DNA from: Balaenoptera acutorostrata
Taxonomy: Eukaryota; Chordata; Mammalia; Artiodactyla; Balaenopteridae
Assembly: GCF_949987535.1 (NCBI RefSeq)
Contig: NC_080079.1
Coordinates: 8,312,001 to 8,376,000, forward strand
Direction: 5' to 3'
Length of the DNA stretch: 64,000 bases
Shown here: one piece after another, positions 22,583-34,010 of the stretch
Numbering within the stretch: the stretch's first letter is position 1
Layout of the letters: each line of letters opens with the position of its first letter
Program-made: the position numbers and the translations under genes
The notes under the pieces: model-generated
The model's database searches: none
Seen by the model: only the letters and a program-made list of their open reading frames with translations
What the model was told of the DNA's origin: nothing

Positions 22583-23604
22583 TGGGGACCTCGCTGGTCC
22601 ATACTCACCGTCGAGGTCAGCTGTGGTCAAATTGTCCCCACGGATAGGACTGGGTACTCAGAAACCCGGGCCAGAAACCTGGACATTACTGCAAATCCAG
22701 TGTGGCTCAGTCCCCTACCTGCACTCAGATCTGCTGTTGCGGAGACGGAAGATTTATTAGTGCATTACCAAGCTCTGGCAAGTTCCTGGGCCACTTATTT
22801 TCCACAACTGTGAGAGGATAGTGCTAATTGAACATTAAACTATGCAATTAACATTAATGTCAGGAAGCGCCATTGTGAATTGTTTTGGGAGCATTCTTTT
22901 AGTGACTCGTTGGATCCCCACTTTGGATGCCTTTTCCCCCCCGGCTTTTACAGGAACGGGGAGATTAAAAGCACATGGCAGCTCTCAGGCATGTTTTGAA
23001 TTTTGAGATCCCAACTCCCCAGCTGGAGGTCTGAGTGCTTGTCGTCTCTGGGTCGTGTGCACTGAGAGGCTGGACGGCCCCGGAAGGCCAGGCTGCTCTG
23101 AAGGTGCGGCTGCCGGCCTAAGCGAGCGATGGGACTGGCGAGAAGTGCTCTCCCGCCGGCCGCTCCTCCAGGCCCGTCCCTGGCAGAGGGAGGACCGCGT
23201 TCCTCTGGGATGTTTCAGGCCCAAGATAAACCGAGCTGGAGCCACGGGGCTGCTGGCAGGGTGCGCCCCAGTGTGTTTTCATTCCGCTGACGGCACCTCT
23301 GCCTCGAGTTCAGATGGTGCTCTGGGGAGCTGGCCCATGGCCTCACGTCAGCAACTTGAAAGCAGGTCTGGGAGGCAAACCAAAGGCTCATGGGAAGAGC
23401 TGGGGGTTGCTTTCTAGGCCCCCTGTGTGCACGTGGGCATGGGTTCTCCCAAGAAAGTAAAGTCATCAGGGTGTTTAGGTGTGAACCCACCCTTTATTTA
23501 TCTGGGGTGAGAAGAGGGCAGGGTATAGCTGTGCTGGAGAGAGAGGCTGAGCGGGGCCGAGCTGGGCTTCCCGGGGAAGGCAGCTCCTCCGGGTCAGGCC
23601 ACAC
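22583..23604. other. Unique sequence with a CpG-rich patch
   Basis: CpG density is raised at about 23060-23310, with long overlapping frames on both strands. No exon or promoter can be assigned. Confidence 0.35.
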
Positions 23605-23650
23605 GGGGGAGGGGGGAGGGGGGAGGGGGGATGGGGGAGGGGGGATGGGG
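23605..23650 (+). repeat. G-rich tract, G-quadruplex potential
   Basis: Seven consecutive runs of four or more G separated by A or AT (gggggaggggggagggggg...). Strong potential for a G-quadruplex on the plus strand. Confidence 0.85.
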
Positions 23651-24010
23651 TAGTATTTGTCAAGTTGGCTTCAGCAGGGTCTCCAGGCAAAGCGCCGAGG
23701 CCCTGGTCACGGGGGCGCAGGACCAGCGTTTGGGGCTGTGTGTCCCCGAGGTCTTGCCCCTTCCTGGTGTTTACAGACAGGGTATTTGGCTGTGAGTGAG
23801 AGCTGGCAGGGGGCGGGCTGTGCGTGTGTGTGGTGCACACCTGCCCCAGGAAGGGCTGCTTCTCTCTCTGGACTGTCAGGCAGTCAGGAGCTCCTAGGCA
23901 GCAGGTTACTAGGAGGTAGCTGTTCGCGGATAAGGCTTGTGAGAGGCAGAGGAACACTTCCGGCAGGGGGAGGAGCAATGACCGGAACTTTGGCCGAAGC
24001 ACTCACTTCT

Positions 24011-24022
24011 AAACAGGACCCA
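24011..24022 (+). repeat. Target-site duplication, 5' copy
   Basis: AAACAGGACCCA immediately before the full-length L1, repeated exactly at 31420-31431. The bottom-strand nick would be GTTT/AG, close to the L1 endonuclease preference. Confidence 0.93.
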
Positions 24023-24032
24023 GGGAGGAGAG

Positions 24033-24042
24033 AAGATGGCGG
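24033..24042 (+). promoter_or_regulatory. YY1-type site at L1 start
   Basis: AAGATGGCGG begins at position +11 of the element, the same place where human L1 carries a YY1 site that sets the transcription start. Function here is inferred from that parallel. Confidence 0.7.
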
Positions 24043-24336
24043 AAGAGTAAGACGCGGAGATCACCTTCCTTCCCACAGATACAGTAGAAATACATCTACA
24101 CGTGGAACTGCTCCTACAGAACACCCACTGAACGCTGGCAGAAAACGTCAGACCTCCAAAAAGGCAAGAAACTCCCCCCGTACTTGGGTAGGGCAAAAGA
24201 AAAAAGAAATAACAGAGACAAAAGAATAGGGACGGCACCTGCACCAGTGGGAGGGAGCTGTGAAGGAGGAAAGGTTTCCACGCACTAGGAGCCCCTTCGC
24301 GGGCGGAGACTGCGGGTGGCGGAGGGGGGAAGCTTC

Positions 24337-25075
24337 GGAGCCGCGGAGGAGAGCGCAGCCACAGGGGTGCGGAGGGCAAAGCGGAGAGGTTCCCGCACGG
24401 AGCCTCGGCGCCGAGCAGCACTCACCAGCCTGAGAGGCTTGTCTGCTCACCCGCCGGGGCGGGCGGGGCTGGGAGCTGAGGCTCGGGCTTCGGTCGGATC
24501 GCAGGGAGAGGACTGGGGTTGGCGGCGTGAACACAGTCTGAAGGGGTTAGCGCACCACAGCTAGCCGGGAGGGAGTCCGGGGAAAAAGTCTGCAGCTGCC
24601 GAAGAGGCAAGAGACTTTTTCTTCCCTCTTTGTTTCCTGGTGCGCGAGGAGAGGGGATTCAGAGCGCCGCCTAAACGAACTCCAGAGAAGGGCGCGAGCC
24701 GCGGCCATCAGCGCGGACCCCACAGCAACAGGGGCGCAGAGGAAAAAACGGAGAGACTCCCGCACAGAGGCTCGGCGCCGAGCAGCGCTCACCAGCCCGA
24801 GAGGCTTGTCTGTTCCCCCGCCGGGGCGGGCGGGGCTTCGGTCGGATCGCAGGGAGAGGACTGGGGTTGGCGGCGTGAACACAGCCTGAAGGGGTTAGCG
24901 CACCACAGCTGGCCGGGAGGGAGTCTGGGAAAAGTCTGCAGCTGCCGAAGAGGCAAGAGACTTTTTCTTGCCTCTTTGTTTCGCGGCGCGCAAGGAGAGG
25001 GAATTCAGAGCGCCGCCTAAACGAACTCCAGAGACAGGCGCAAGCCGCGGCCATCAGCACGGACCCCAGAGACGG
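24337..25075 (+). repeat. Tandem 5'UTR modules of L1
   Basis: Two direct copies plus the start of a third. Anchor words recur: ctcggcgccgagcagc at 24404 and 24771 (367 apart), cagctgccgaagaggcaaga at 24593 and 24939, and cgaactccagaga at 24676 and 25022 (346 apart). The first copy has about 20 extra bases near 24475. A partial third copy starts at about 25044. Confidence 0.92.
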
Positions 25076-26281
25076 GCGTGAGACGCTGGGGCTGCTGCTG
25101 CTGCCACCAAGAAGCCTGTGTGCAAGCACAGGTCACTCTCCACACCACCCCTCCTGGGAGCCTGTGCAGCCCGCCACTGCCAGGGTCCCGGGATCCGGGG
25201 ACAACATCCCCGGGAGAACGCACGGCGCGCCTCGGGCTGGTGCAACGTCACGCCGGCCTCGGCCGCCGCAGGCTCGCCCCGCCGACTCTATACCGCTCCC
25301 TCCCCCCAGCCTGAGTGAGCCAGAGCCCCCGAGGCAGCTGCTCCTTTAACCCCGTCCTGTCTGGGCAGGGAACAGACGCCCTCAGGCGACCTACACGCAG
25401 AGGCGGGTCCAAATCCAAAGCTGATCCCCAGGAGATGTGCGAGCAGAGAAGAGAAGGGGAAATCTCTCCCAGCAGCCTCAGAAGCAGCGGATTAAAACTC
25501 CACAAACAACTTGATGTACCTGCATCTGCTGAATACCTGAATAGACAACGAATCATCCCAAATTCAAGAAGTGGACTTTGGGAGCAGGATATATTAATTT
25601 TTCCCCTTTTCCTTTTTTTGTGAGTGTATATGTATATGCTTCTGGGTGAGATTTTGTCTGTATAGCTTTGCTTTATAATAGCTTTATTTTACTTCACTAT
25701 ATTATAGCCTCTTTCTTTCTTTCTTTCTTTCTATTTTTTCTCCCTTGTACTCTGAGCCGTGTGGACGAAAGGCTCTTGGTGCTCCAGCCAGGCATCAGGG
25801 CCGTGCCTCTGAGGTGGGAGAGCCAACTTCAGGACACTGGTCCACAAGAGACCTCCCAGCTCCACGTAATACCAAACGGCGAAAATCTCTCAGAGATCTC
25901 CATCTCAACATCAAGACCCAGCTTCACTCAACGACCAGCAAGCTACAGTGCTGGACACCCTATGCCAAACAACTAGCAAGACAGGAACATAGCCCCATCC
26001 ATTAGCAGAGAGGCTGCCTAAAATCATAATAAGGCCACAGACACCCCAAAACACACCACCAGACATGGACGTGCCCACCAGAAAGACAAGATCCAACCTC
26101 ATCCAACAGAACACAGGCAGTAGTCCCCTCCACCAGGAAGTCTACACAACCCACTGAACCAACCTTAGCCACTGGGGACAGATACCAAAAACAACGGGAA
26201 CTACGAACCTGCAGCCTGTGAAAAGGAGACCCCAAACACAGTAAGATAAGCAAAATGAGATGACAGAAAAACACACAGCAG

Positions 26282-27148
26282 ATGAAGGAGCAGGGTCAAA
26301 ACACACCAGACTTAACAAATGAAGAGGAAATAGGTAGTCTACCTGAAAAAGAATTCAGAATAATGATAGTAAGGATGATCCAAAATCTTGGAAATAGAAT
26401 AGACAAAATGCAAGAAACATTTAACAAGGACGTAGAAGAACTAAAGAGGAACCAAGCAACGATGAAAAACACAATAAATGAAATTAAAAATACTCTAGAT
26501 GGGATCAATAGCAGAATAACTGAGGCAGAAGAAAGGATAAGTGACCTGGAAGATAAAATGGTGGAAGTAACTACTGCAGAGCAGGATAAAGAAAAAAGAA
26601 TGAAAAGAACTGAGAACAGTCTCAGAGACCTCTGGGACAACATTAAACGCACCAACATTCGAATTATAGGGGTCCCAGAAGAAGAAGAGAAAAAGAAAGG
26701 GACTGAGAAAATATTTGAAGAGATTATAGTTGAAAACTTCCCTAATATGGGAAAGGAAATAGTTAATCAAGTCCTGGAAGCACAGAGAGTCCCATACAGG
26801 ATAAACCCAAGGAGAAACACGCCAAGACACATATTAATCAAACTGTCAAAAATTAAATATAAGGAAAACATATTAAAAGCAGCAAGGGAAAAACAACAAA
26901 TAACACACAAGGGAATCCCCATAAGGTTAACATCTGATCTTTCAGCAGAAACTCTGCAAGCCAGAAGGGAGTGGCAGGATATACTTAAAGTGATGAAGGA
27001 GAAAAACCTACAACCAAGATTACTCTACCCAGCAAGGATCTCATTCAGATGTGATGGAGAAATTAAAACCTTTACAGACAAGCAAAAGCTGAGAGAGTTC
27101 AGCACCACCAAACCAGCTTTACAACAAATGCTAAAGGAACTTCTCTAG
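26282..27148 (+). CDS. ORF1: L1 ORF1p, RNA-binding chaperone
   Basis: 288 residues. ORF1p is the trimeric RNA-binding protein that coats L1 RNA in cytoplasmic ribonucleoprotein particles and helps target-primed reverse transcription. Visible: a heptad-rich coiled coil at about residues 36-115 (repeated Ile/Leu spacing, many Lys/Glu), an RRM-like domain at about 124-205 with [10 protein letters not shown] and [10 protein letters not shown], and a basic C-terminal domain from about 206 with [12 protein letters not shown] and YPARISF. Shorter than human ORF1p because the N-terminus is reduced. The ATG at 26282 is the first in frame, and the frame is open to TAG at 27146. No frameshift seen. ORF2 follows after 58 nt on the same RNA. 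Confidence 0.96.
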   Translation: MKEQGQNTPDLTNEEEIGSLPEKEFRIMIVRMIQNLGNRIDKMQETFNKDVEELKRNQATMKNTINEIKNTLDGINSRITEAEERISDLEDKMVEVTTAEQDKEKRMKRTENSLRDLWDNIKRTNIRIIGVPEEEEKKKGTEKIFEEIIVENFPNMGKEIVNQVLEAQRVPYRINPRRNTPRHILIKLSKIKYKENILKAAREKQQITHKGIPIRLTSDLSAETLQARREWQDILKVMKEKNLQPRLLYPARISFRCDGEIKTFTDKQKLREFSTTKPALQQMLKELL

Positions 27149-27206
27149 GCAAGAAACACAAGAGAAGGAAAACACCTACAATAACAAGCCCAAAACATTT
27201 AAGAAA

Positions 27207-30200
27207 ATGGGAATAGGAACATACATATCGATAATTACCTTGAATGTAAATGGATTAAATGCTCCCACCAAAAGACACAGGCTGGCTGAATGGATACAAA
27301 AACAAGACCCATATATATGCTGTCTACAAGAGACCCACTTCAGACCTAGAGACACATACAGACTGAAAGTGAGGGGATGGAAAAAGATATTCCATGCAAA
27401 TGGAAATCAAAAGAAAGCTGGAGTAGCAATTCTCATATCAGACAAAATAGACTTTAAAATAAAGACTATTACAAGAGACAAAGAAGGACACTATATAATG
27501 ATCAAGGGATCAATCCAAGAGGAAGGTATAACAATTGTAAATATTTATGCACCCAACATAGGAACACCTCAATACATAAGGCAAATACTAACAGCCATAA
27601 AAGGGGAAATCGACAGCAACACAATCATAGTAGGGGACTTTAACACCCCACTTTCACCAATGGACAGATCATCCAAAATGAAAATAAATAAGGAAACACA
27701 AGCTTTAAATGATACATTAAACAAGATGGACTTAATTGATATTTATAGGACATTCCACCCAAAAACAACAGAATACACATTTTTCTCAAGTGCTCATGGA
27801 ACATTCTCCAGGATAGATCATATCTCGGGCCACAAATCAAGCCTTGGTAAATTTAAGAAAATTGAAATCATATCAAGTATCTTTTCCGACCACAACGCTA
27901 TGAGACTAGATATCAATTACAGGAAAAGATCTGTAAAAAATACAAACACATGGAGGCTACACAATACACTACTTAATAACGAAGTGATCACTGAAGAAAT
28001 CAAAGGGGAAATCAAAAAATACCTAGAAACAAATGACAATGGAGACACGACGACCCAAAACCTATGGGACGCAGCAAAAGCAGTGCTAAGAGGGAAGTTT
28101 ATAGCAATACAAGCCTACCTCAAGAAACAGGAAACATCTCGAATAAACAACCTAACCTTGCACCTAAAGCAATTAGAGGAAGAAGAACAAAAAAACCCCA
28201 AAGCCAGCAGAAGGAAAGAAATTATAAAGATCAGGTCAGAAATAAATGAAAAAGAAAGGAAGGAAACAATAGCAAAAATCAATGAAACTAAAAGCTGGTT
28301 CTTTGAGAAGATAAACAAAATTGATAAACCATTAGCCAGACTCATCAAGAGAAAAAGGGAGAAGACTCAAATCAATAGAATTAGAAATGAAAAAGGAGAA
28401 GTAACCACTGACACTGCAGAAATACAAACGATCATGAGAGATTACTACAAGCAACTCTATGCCAATAAAAAGGACAACCTGGAAGAAATGGACAGATTCT
28501 TAGAAATGCACAACCTGCCGAGACTGAACCAGGAAGAAATAGAAAATATGAACAGACCAATCACAAGCACTGAAATTGAAACTGTGATTAAAAACCTTCC
28601 AACAAACAAAAGCCCAGGACCAGATGGCTTCACAGGTGAATTCTATCAAACATTTAGAGAAGAGCTAACACCTATCCTTCTCAAACTCTTCCAAAATATT
28701 GCAGAAGGAGGAACACTCCCAAACTCATTCTACGAGGCCACCATCACCCTGATACCAAAACCAGACAAAGATGTCACAAAGAAAGAAAACTACAGGCCAA
28801 TATCACTGATGAACATAGATGCAAAAATCCTCAACAAAATACTAGCAAACAGAATCCAACAGCACATTAAAAGGATCATACACCATGATCAAGTGGGGTT
28901 TATCCCAGGAATGCAAGGATTCTTCAATATACGCAAATCAATCAATGTGATACACCATATTAACAAATTGAAGGAGAAAAACCATACGATCATCTCAATA
29001 GATGCAGAGAAAGCTTTCGACAAAATTCAACACCCATTTATGATAAAAGCCCTGCAGAAAGTAGGCATAGAGGGAACTTTCCTCAACATAATAAAGGCCA
29101 TATATGACAAACCCACAGTCAACATTGTCCTCAATGGTGAAAAACTGAAACCATTTCCTCTAAGATCAGGAACAAGACAAGGTTGCCCACTCTCACCACT
29201 ATTATTCAACATAGTTTTGGAAGTGTTAGCCACAGCAATCAGAGAAGACAAAGAAATAAAAGGAATCCAAATTGGAAAAGAAGAAGTAAAGCTGTCACTG
29301 TTTGCAGATGACATGATACTATACATAGAGAATCCTAAAGATGCTACCAGAAAACTCCTAGAGCTAATCAATGAATTTGGTAAAGTAGCAGGATACAAAA
29401 TTAATGCACAGAAATCTCTTGCATTTCTATACACTAATGACGAAGAATCTGAAAGTGAAATTAAGAAAACACTCCCGTTTACCATTGCAACAAAAAGAAT
29501 AAAATATCTAGGAATAAACCTACCTAAGGAGACAAAAGACCTGTATGCAGAAAATTATAAGACACTGATGAGAGAAATTAAAGATGATACAAATAGATGG
29601 AGAGATATACCATGTTCCTGGATTGGAAGAATCAACATTGTGAAAATGACTCTACTACCCAAAGCAATCTACAGATTCAATGCAATCCCTATCAAACTAC
29701 CACTGGCATCTCTCACAGAACTAGAACAAAAAATTTCACAATTTGTATGGAAACACAAAAGACCCCGAATAGCCAAAGCAATCTTGAGAACGAAAAATGG
29801 AGCTGGGGGAATCAGGCTCCCTGACTTCAGACTATATTACAAAGCTACAGTAATCAAGACAGTTTGGTACTGGCACAAAAACAGAAATATAGATCAATGG
29901 AACAGGATAGAAAGCCCAGAGATAAACCCACACACATATGGTCACCTTATCTTTGATAAAGGAGGCAAGCATATACAGTGGAGAAAAGACAGCCTCTTCA
30001 ATAAGTGGTGCTGGGAAAATTGGACAGATACATGTAAAAGTATGAAATTAGAACACTCCCTGACACCATGCACAAAAATAAACTCAAAATGGATTAAAGA
30101 CCTAATTGTAAGGCCAGACACTATCAAACTCTTAGAGGAAAACATAGGCAGAACACTCTATGACATACATCACAGCAAGATTCTTTTTGACCCAGCTCCC

Positions 30201-31025
30201 AGAGAAATGGAAATAAGAACACAAATAAACAAATGGGACCTAATGAAACTTAAAAGCTTTTGCACAGCAAAGGAAACCATAAACAAGACCAAAAGACAAC
30301 CCTCAGAATGGGAGAAAATATTTGCAAATGAAGCAACTGACAAAGGATTAATCTCCAAGAGTTACAAGCAGCTCATGCAGCTCAATAACAAAAAAACGAA
30401 CAACCCAATCCAAAAATGGGCAGAAGACCTAAACAGACATTTCTCCAAAGAAGATATACAGATTGCCAACAGACACATGAAAGAATGCTCAGCATCATTA
30501 ATCATTAGAGAAATGCAAATCAAAACTACAATGAGATATCATCTCACAGAGGTCAGAATGGCCATCATCAAAAAATCTAGAAACAATAAATGCTGGAGAG
30601 GGTGTGGAGGAAAGGGAACACTCTTGCACTGTTGGTGGGAATGTAAATTGATACAGCCACTATGGAGAACAGTGCGGAGGTTCCTTAAAAAACTAAAAAT
30701 AGAACTACCATACGACCCAGCAATCCCACTACTGGGCATATACCCTGAGAAAACCATAGTTCAAAAAGAGTCATGTACCAAAATGTTCACTGCAGCTCTA
30801 TTTACAATAGCCAGGACATGGAAGCAACCTAAATGTCCATTGACAGATGAATGGATAAAGAAGATGTGGCACATATATACAATGGAATATTACTCAGCCA
30901 TAAAAAGAAATGAAATGGAGGTATTTGTAATGAGGTGGATGGAGTTAGAGTCTGTCATACAGAGTGAAGTAAGTCAGAAAGAGAAAAACAAATACAGTAT
31001 GCTAACACATATATACGGAATCTAA
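27207..31025 (+). CDS. ORF2: L1 ORF2p, endonuclease-reverse transcriptase
   Basis: 1272 residues, the usual length. It nicks chromosomal DNA at TTTT/AA-like sites and reverse transcribes L1 (and SINE) RNA at the nick. N-terminal APE-like endonuclease (about 1-235) keeps N13, E42, D144, N146, D204, D228 and H229. The reverse transcriptase spans about 465-770, with SPGPDG from 469, [21 protein letters not shown] and the catalytic FADD at 699-702. The C-terminal CX3CX7HX4C knuckle is C1129, C1133, H1141, C1146. No stop or frameshift interrupts it. The ATG at 27207 lies 58 nt after ORF1; in this family ORF2 is translated by unconventional reinitiation. Sequence alone does not prove activity. Confidence 0.97.
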   Translation: MGIGTYISIITLNVNGLNAPTKRHRLAEWIQKQDPYICCLQETHFRPRDTYRLKVRGWKKIFHANGNQKKAGVAILISDKIDFKIKTITRDKEGHYIMIKGSIQEEGITIVNIYAPNIGTPQYIRQILTAIKGEIDSNTIIVGDFNTPLSPMDRSSKMKINKETQALNDTLNKMDLIDIYRTFHPKTTEYTFFSSAHGTFSRIDHISGHKSSLGKFKKIEIISSIFSDHNAMRLDINYRKRSVKNTNTWRLHNTLLNNEVITEEIKGEIKKYLETNDNGDTTTQNLWDAAKAVLRGKFIAIQAYLKKQETSRINNLTLHLKQLEEEEQKNPKASRRKEIIKIRSEINEKERKETIAKINETKSWFFEKINKIDKPLARLIKRKREKTQINRIRNEKGEVTTDTAEIQTIMRDYYKQLYANKKDNLEEMDRFLEMHNLPRLNQEEIENMNRPITSTEIETVIKNLPTNKSPGPDGFTGEFYQTFREELTPILLKLFQNIAEGGTLPNSFYEATITLIPKPDKDVTKKENYRPISLMNIDAKILNKILANRIQQHIKRIIHHDQVGFIPGMQGFFNIRKSINVIHHINKLKEKNHTIISIDAEKAFDKIQHPFMIKALQKVGIEGTFLNIIKAIYDKPTVNIVLNGEKLKPFPLRSGTRQGCPLSPLLFNIVLEVLATAIREDKEIKGIQIGKEEVKLSLFADDMILYIENPKDATRKLLELINEFGKVAGYKINAQKSLAFLYTNDEESESEIKKTLPFTIATKRIKYLGINLPKETKDLYAENYKTLMREIKDDTNRWRDIPCSWIGRINIVKMTLLPKAIYRFNAIPIKLPLASLTELEQKISQFVWKHKRPRIAKAILRTKNGAGGIRLPDFRLYYKATVIKTVWYWHKNRNIDQWNRIESPEINPHTYGHLIFDKGGKHIQWRKDSLFNKWCWENWTDTCKSMKLEHSLTPCTKINSKWIKDLIVRPDTIKLLEENIGRTLYDIHHSKILFDPAPREMEIRTQINKWDLMKLKSFCTAKETINKTKRQPSEWEKIFANEATDKGLISKSYKQLMQLNNKKTNNPIQKWAEDLNRHFSKEDIQIANRHMKECSASLIIREMQIKTTMRYHLTEVRMAIIKKSRNNKCWRGCGGKGTLLHCWWECKLIQPLWRTVRRFLKKLKIELPYDPAIPLLGIYPEKTIVQKESCTKMFTAALFTIARTWKQPKCPLTDEWIKKMWHIYTMEYYSAIKRNEMEVFVMRWMELESVIQSEVSQKEKNKYSMLTHIYGI

Positions 31026-31419
31026 GGGGAAAAAAAAAAAAAAGGCCATGAAGAACCTAGTGGCAAGACGGGAATAAAGACACAGACCTACTGGAGAATG
31101 GACTTGAGGATATGGGGAGGGGGTGGGGTGAGATGTGACAGGGTAAGAGAGTGTCATGGACATATATACACTACCAAATGTAAAATAGATAGCTAGTGGG
31201 AAGCAGCCGCATAGCACAGTGAGATCAGCTCGGTGCTTTGTGACCACCTAGAGGGGTGGGATGGGGAGGGTGGGAGGGAGGGAGATGCAAGAGGGAAGAG
31301 ATATGGGAACATATTGTATATGTATAACTGATTCACTTTGTTATAAAGCAGAAGCTAACACACCATTGTAAGGCAATTATACTTCAATAAAGATGTTTAA
31401 AAAAAAACAACAAAAAAAA
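31026..31419 (+). terminator. L1 3'UTR, polypurine tract and poly(A) signal
   Basis: After ORF2 come an A run (31029-31043), a G-rich stretch at 31114-31128 and another at 31252-31284 (both able to form G-quadruplexes, a conserved L1 3'UTR trait), then AATAAA at 31386-31391 and an A-rich tail to 31419. Confidence 0.9.
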
Positions 31420-31431
31420 AAACAGGACCCA
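31420..31431 (+). repeat. Target-site duplication, 3' copy
   Basis: AAACAGGACCCA directly after the A tail; an exact match to 24011-24022. Confidence 0.93.
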
Positions 31432-31999
31432 AAGGGGTGTGAAGCAGCTGGTCCAGGGGCAAACGCGGCCTCCTCTGGGATGGCCTCCCAGCTTGCCTCC
31501 TCCGAGACATGTTGTCTGCCAGGTCCTCAGTTTACCTGGTCTCAGATGCAATTGCTGTTCTGCAGTTTCCCTCTGGGCAGCAACCCCAGGGACTCTGACT
31601 CATAATGCCACCAATGGGGTCAACCAGGAAGCCCCCAATTTCCAGAGGCCGAGTCAGCCCCATTCACGCTGGGGGATGATTAGCCAGGGCCCCAGCCCAT
31701 TGGTTCTCAGACCCCTTGTGGTGGCCAGCCCAAAGCCAGTCCTGCTGGCATTCTCGGCTGTCACCTGGCCTGGCACTGCCTGCCCCACCCCATCTCCGGT
31801 GACAGCTCCCCTTCTCAGATCTCCTGAAAGGACCTCAGGAGTCTTCTGTCGTCAAGCCTGCGGGCTTCTCGAGGATTCCTTGGCTCAGTCTCCCATTTGG
31901 CAGAGGGACCAGTGCTGCCTGCCTGTAGGAGTGCCCCCTGCTCCACTCAGGGTCGCAGGTGGCTTTCTGGGCACCCAATGGGGCAGCCCCGTGTCCCAG
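31432..31999. other. Unique sequence
   Basis: GC-rich; frames on the plus strand (31439-32035) look like chance openness. No gene recognised. Confidence 0.35.
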
Positions 32000-32135
32000 T
32001 TACTGCTCTTATGTAACAAACCACCCCAAACTTAGTGACATAAAACAACGACTTTTTTATGCTTGTAGATTCTGTGGGCCAGGAATCTGGAAAGAAGCCT
32101 GCAGGGAGGGATGGCTCTTCTCTATCTTCTGGTCG
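32000..32135 (-). mobile_element. Possible old LTR fragment
   Basis: 'tatgtaacaaaccaccccaaacttagtgacataaaacaacgac ... gattctgtgggccaggaatc' matches a common decayed mammalian LTR/MaLR-type motif in antisense. Name uncertain. Confidence 0.5.
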
Positions 32136-32335
32136 AGAAGACTCAAAAGCTGTGTTACCTCGGGCAAGGTGCGTTACCCTCTGTGCCTCAATTTCCTCAT
32201 CTGTGTGGTGAGAATGACACCAATACTGATAGGATCATGGAAAAGAGTAAATGAAACAGTGGTGAGTAAATGAATCAGTGGTGTGTAAAGAGTTTATAAT
32301 TGTGCCTGGCATGCAGTAAACAATTATGCTCTTCT
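32136..32335 (-). mobile_element. MIR SINE (antisense)
   Basis: 'gcctcaatttcctcatctgtgtggtgagaatgacacc' and 'gtgcctggcatgcagtaaac' are antisense MIR. A 19-bp tandem duplication (gagtaaatgaaacagtggt, 32245-32282) lies inside. Confidence 0.8.
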
Positions 32336-32344
32336 GATGGTCTG

Positions 32345-32450
32345 TTAGAGTGATCTCGTTCAATTCTCACAACAATCCTTTGGGGCAGGTACGTTATGAT
32401 GCCAATTTTATGGATGAGGATACTGAGGCACAGGGGACATTTTGCTGGCC
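32345..32450 (+). mobile_element. MIR SINE fragment
   Basis: 'cgttcaattctcacaacaatcctttggggcaggtacg' and 'tttatggatgaggatactgaggcac' are sense MIR, in opposite orientation to its neighbour. Confidence 0.8.
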
Positions 32451-33899
32451 TAGTATCATTGGAGGGTGGGACACAGGAAGCTTCCAGAGAAGCCTCAAGG
32501 AGACCTCAAGGGAGATGAGGAGAAGAGAGACCGTTCTTTCTATAAGGGGGGCAATATTGAGCCCAAAGCTGAGCTGGAGCTTGGGGTATGTATGGAGCTG
32601 CCTGTGGAGTGTGGCTGGAGCCTGGAAATCAGGAACGAGTAGTGGTGGGAATGAGGTAAAAATGTTGGCAGGGCTTGGTGAGGCCCATGTGCTTATCCAC
32701 AGATGAGTGTTTACTGGCTTCATATTATGTGCTAGGCCTTGTACTTGGTCTAAGAATATAACAATCAGTAAATCTGTCTCTTTTCTGAGAGGCTCGATCA
32801 GTTAGGGTGCATTCGGCTGGGACTCAGGAAACCTGAATAGCAGGTAACTCAAGGAAGTAAAAGGATTTTCCTCACATAACAATAAATCTGGAGCCAAACA
32901 GTACAGGGCTGATGCAGCAGCTCAGAAGCCACTGGGTACTCTATCCTCTTCCATCTTTCTGCTACACCAGCCTTTATTTGTGGCTTTCATCCTCATGGTT
33001 GCAAAATGGCTGCTGCACCTCCAGACATCACATTCATATTCTAGGCATAAAGAGTGGGAGAAGAGTTAAGGACAAAAACAGAAGAGAGTCCAGGCTAGCT
33101 GCATCTATCCTCTTCAAGAAAGCTTTGCAGAAAGCCAGACTATGTTGTGGGCCAGTCTAATTGAAAAAGAGTACAGGAAGGAGAATACTTTACACAGGAC
33201 CCACTGCCATTTTGTTCACTGCCCTGGACAAAATTAATGTCCTCTAAGGTCCAAAGAAGGGGAGAATGGCTGTCTGGGAGGCAACCAGCAGTGTCTGCCA
33301 TGGGAGTTCAGTTTGAGGGAGAGAGACAGATGTGAACAAATGATTCCAATAATTGCTATGGAAGAGGTAAGCCGAGGGTGCTGGGCAGCCCAGCAAGGGG
33401 CATGACCCAGGGAGGGCTCCTCAGAGAAGGTGGTGTCCGGTTAAAACTTAGGGACAGTAGGAGTGAGCAGAGAAGAAGAATGGAAGACAGGGGGAAGGGA
33501 ACTCCACTGCAAGACTGGTCATGGGAAGCTCGGGTTCACGTTCCCAACTCTTCACTGTCCCTTGGTTTGGGATTGGCTGGTGACTTGATTTGGCGATTGG
33601 ACCATTAAGAACACGGCACAGGCACTGCTGGGCTTGCCCTCTGGCCCTCTTGGGATCCGCCATGAGAAGAACATGTGCTGGGTAGCTTCTCAAAAGAGGC
33701 GGGTGGTGGGCTTGGGAAATATGATCTCTGCGGCCCTTTTAACCCTGAAATCCTGCTATACGTTTAAAGCATTATGCAGATGTATGTTTCTGGAATTTCA
33801 CTGGGAATCAGTGAAAATAGGGCATTTTTGCCTAATATACAGATCTTGGAGACTAATTTTGACTATGTTAAGTTATTGCAATTTGTTGTGGTTCTATCT
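32451..33899. other. Unique sequence with ancient repeat scraps
   Basis: L2/MIR-like words occur at 32700-32790 and 33300-33440 ('gggctcctcagagaaggtg'), and an LTR-like patch at 33530-33680. No gene recognised. Confidence 0.35.
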
Positions 33900-34010
33900 C
33901 TAAATTCCACGAGTTTTATTCACCACTTGTATCTCTAGTTTCCAGATCCTGGACACTTAGCAGGTTGTCAGTAAATATTTGATGAATGAATGGCTGAATG
34001 ATGAATGAGC
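33900..34010 (+). mobile_element. L2 LINE 3' end
   Basis: 'ctggacacttagcaggttgtcagtaaatatttgatgaatgaatggctgaatgatgaatgag' is the L2 terminus with its TGAATGA-like tail. Confidence 0.75.

Larger units (their letters stand above)
24023..26281 (+). promoter_or_regulatory. L1 5'UTR / internal promoter
   Basis: About 2.26 kb between the insertion point and the ORF1 start codon. CpG density is high from about 24290 to 25330, as expected for an internal Pol II promoter subject to CpG methylation. It contains two tandem copies of a roughly 350-bp module. The distal part (25600-26281) is A/T-rich with a CTTT run at 25710-25732. Confidence 0.85.
24023..31419 (+). mobile_element. Full-length, apparently intact LINE-1
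   Basis: A complete 7397-bp autonomous non-LTR retrotransposon: 2.26-kb CpG-rich 5'UTR, ORF1, 58-nt spacer, ORF2, 3'UTR with polypurine tract, AATAAA and an A-rich tail. Perfect 12-bp duplications flank it. Both reading frames are open end to end and the catalytic motifs are present, so by sequence it may be retrotransposition-competent. The family normally moves by target-primed reverse transcription. Closest relative in the window is the 3'UTR at 1-275; the copies at 38031, 42242, 53847 and 57405 are older. Confidence 0.97.
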
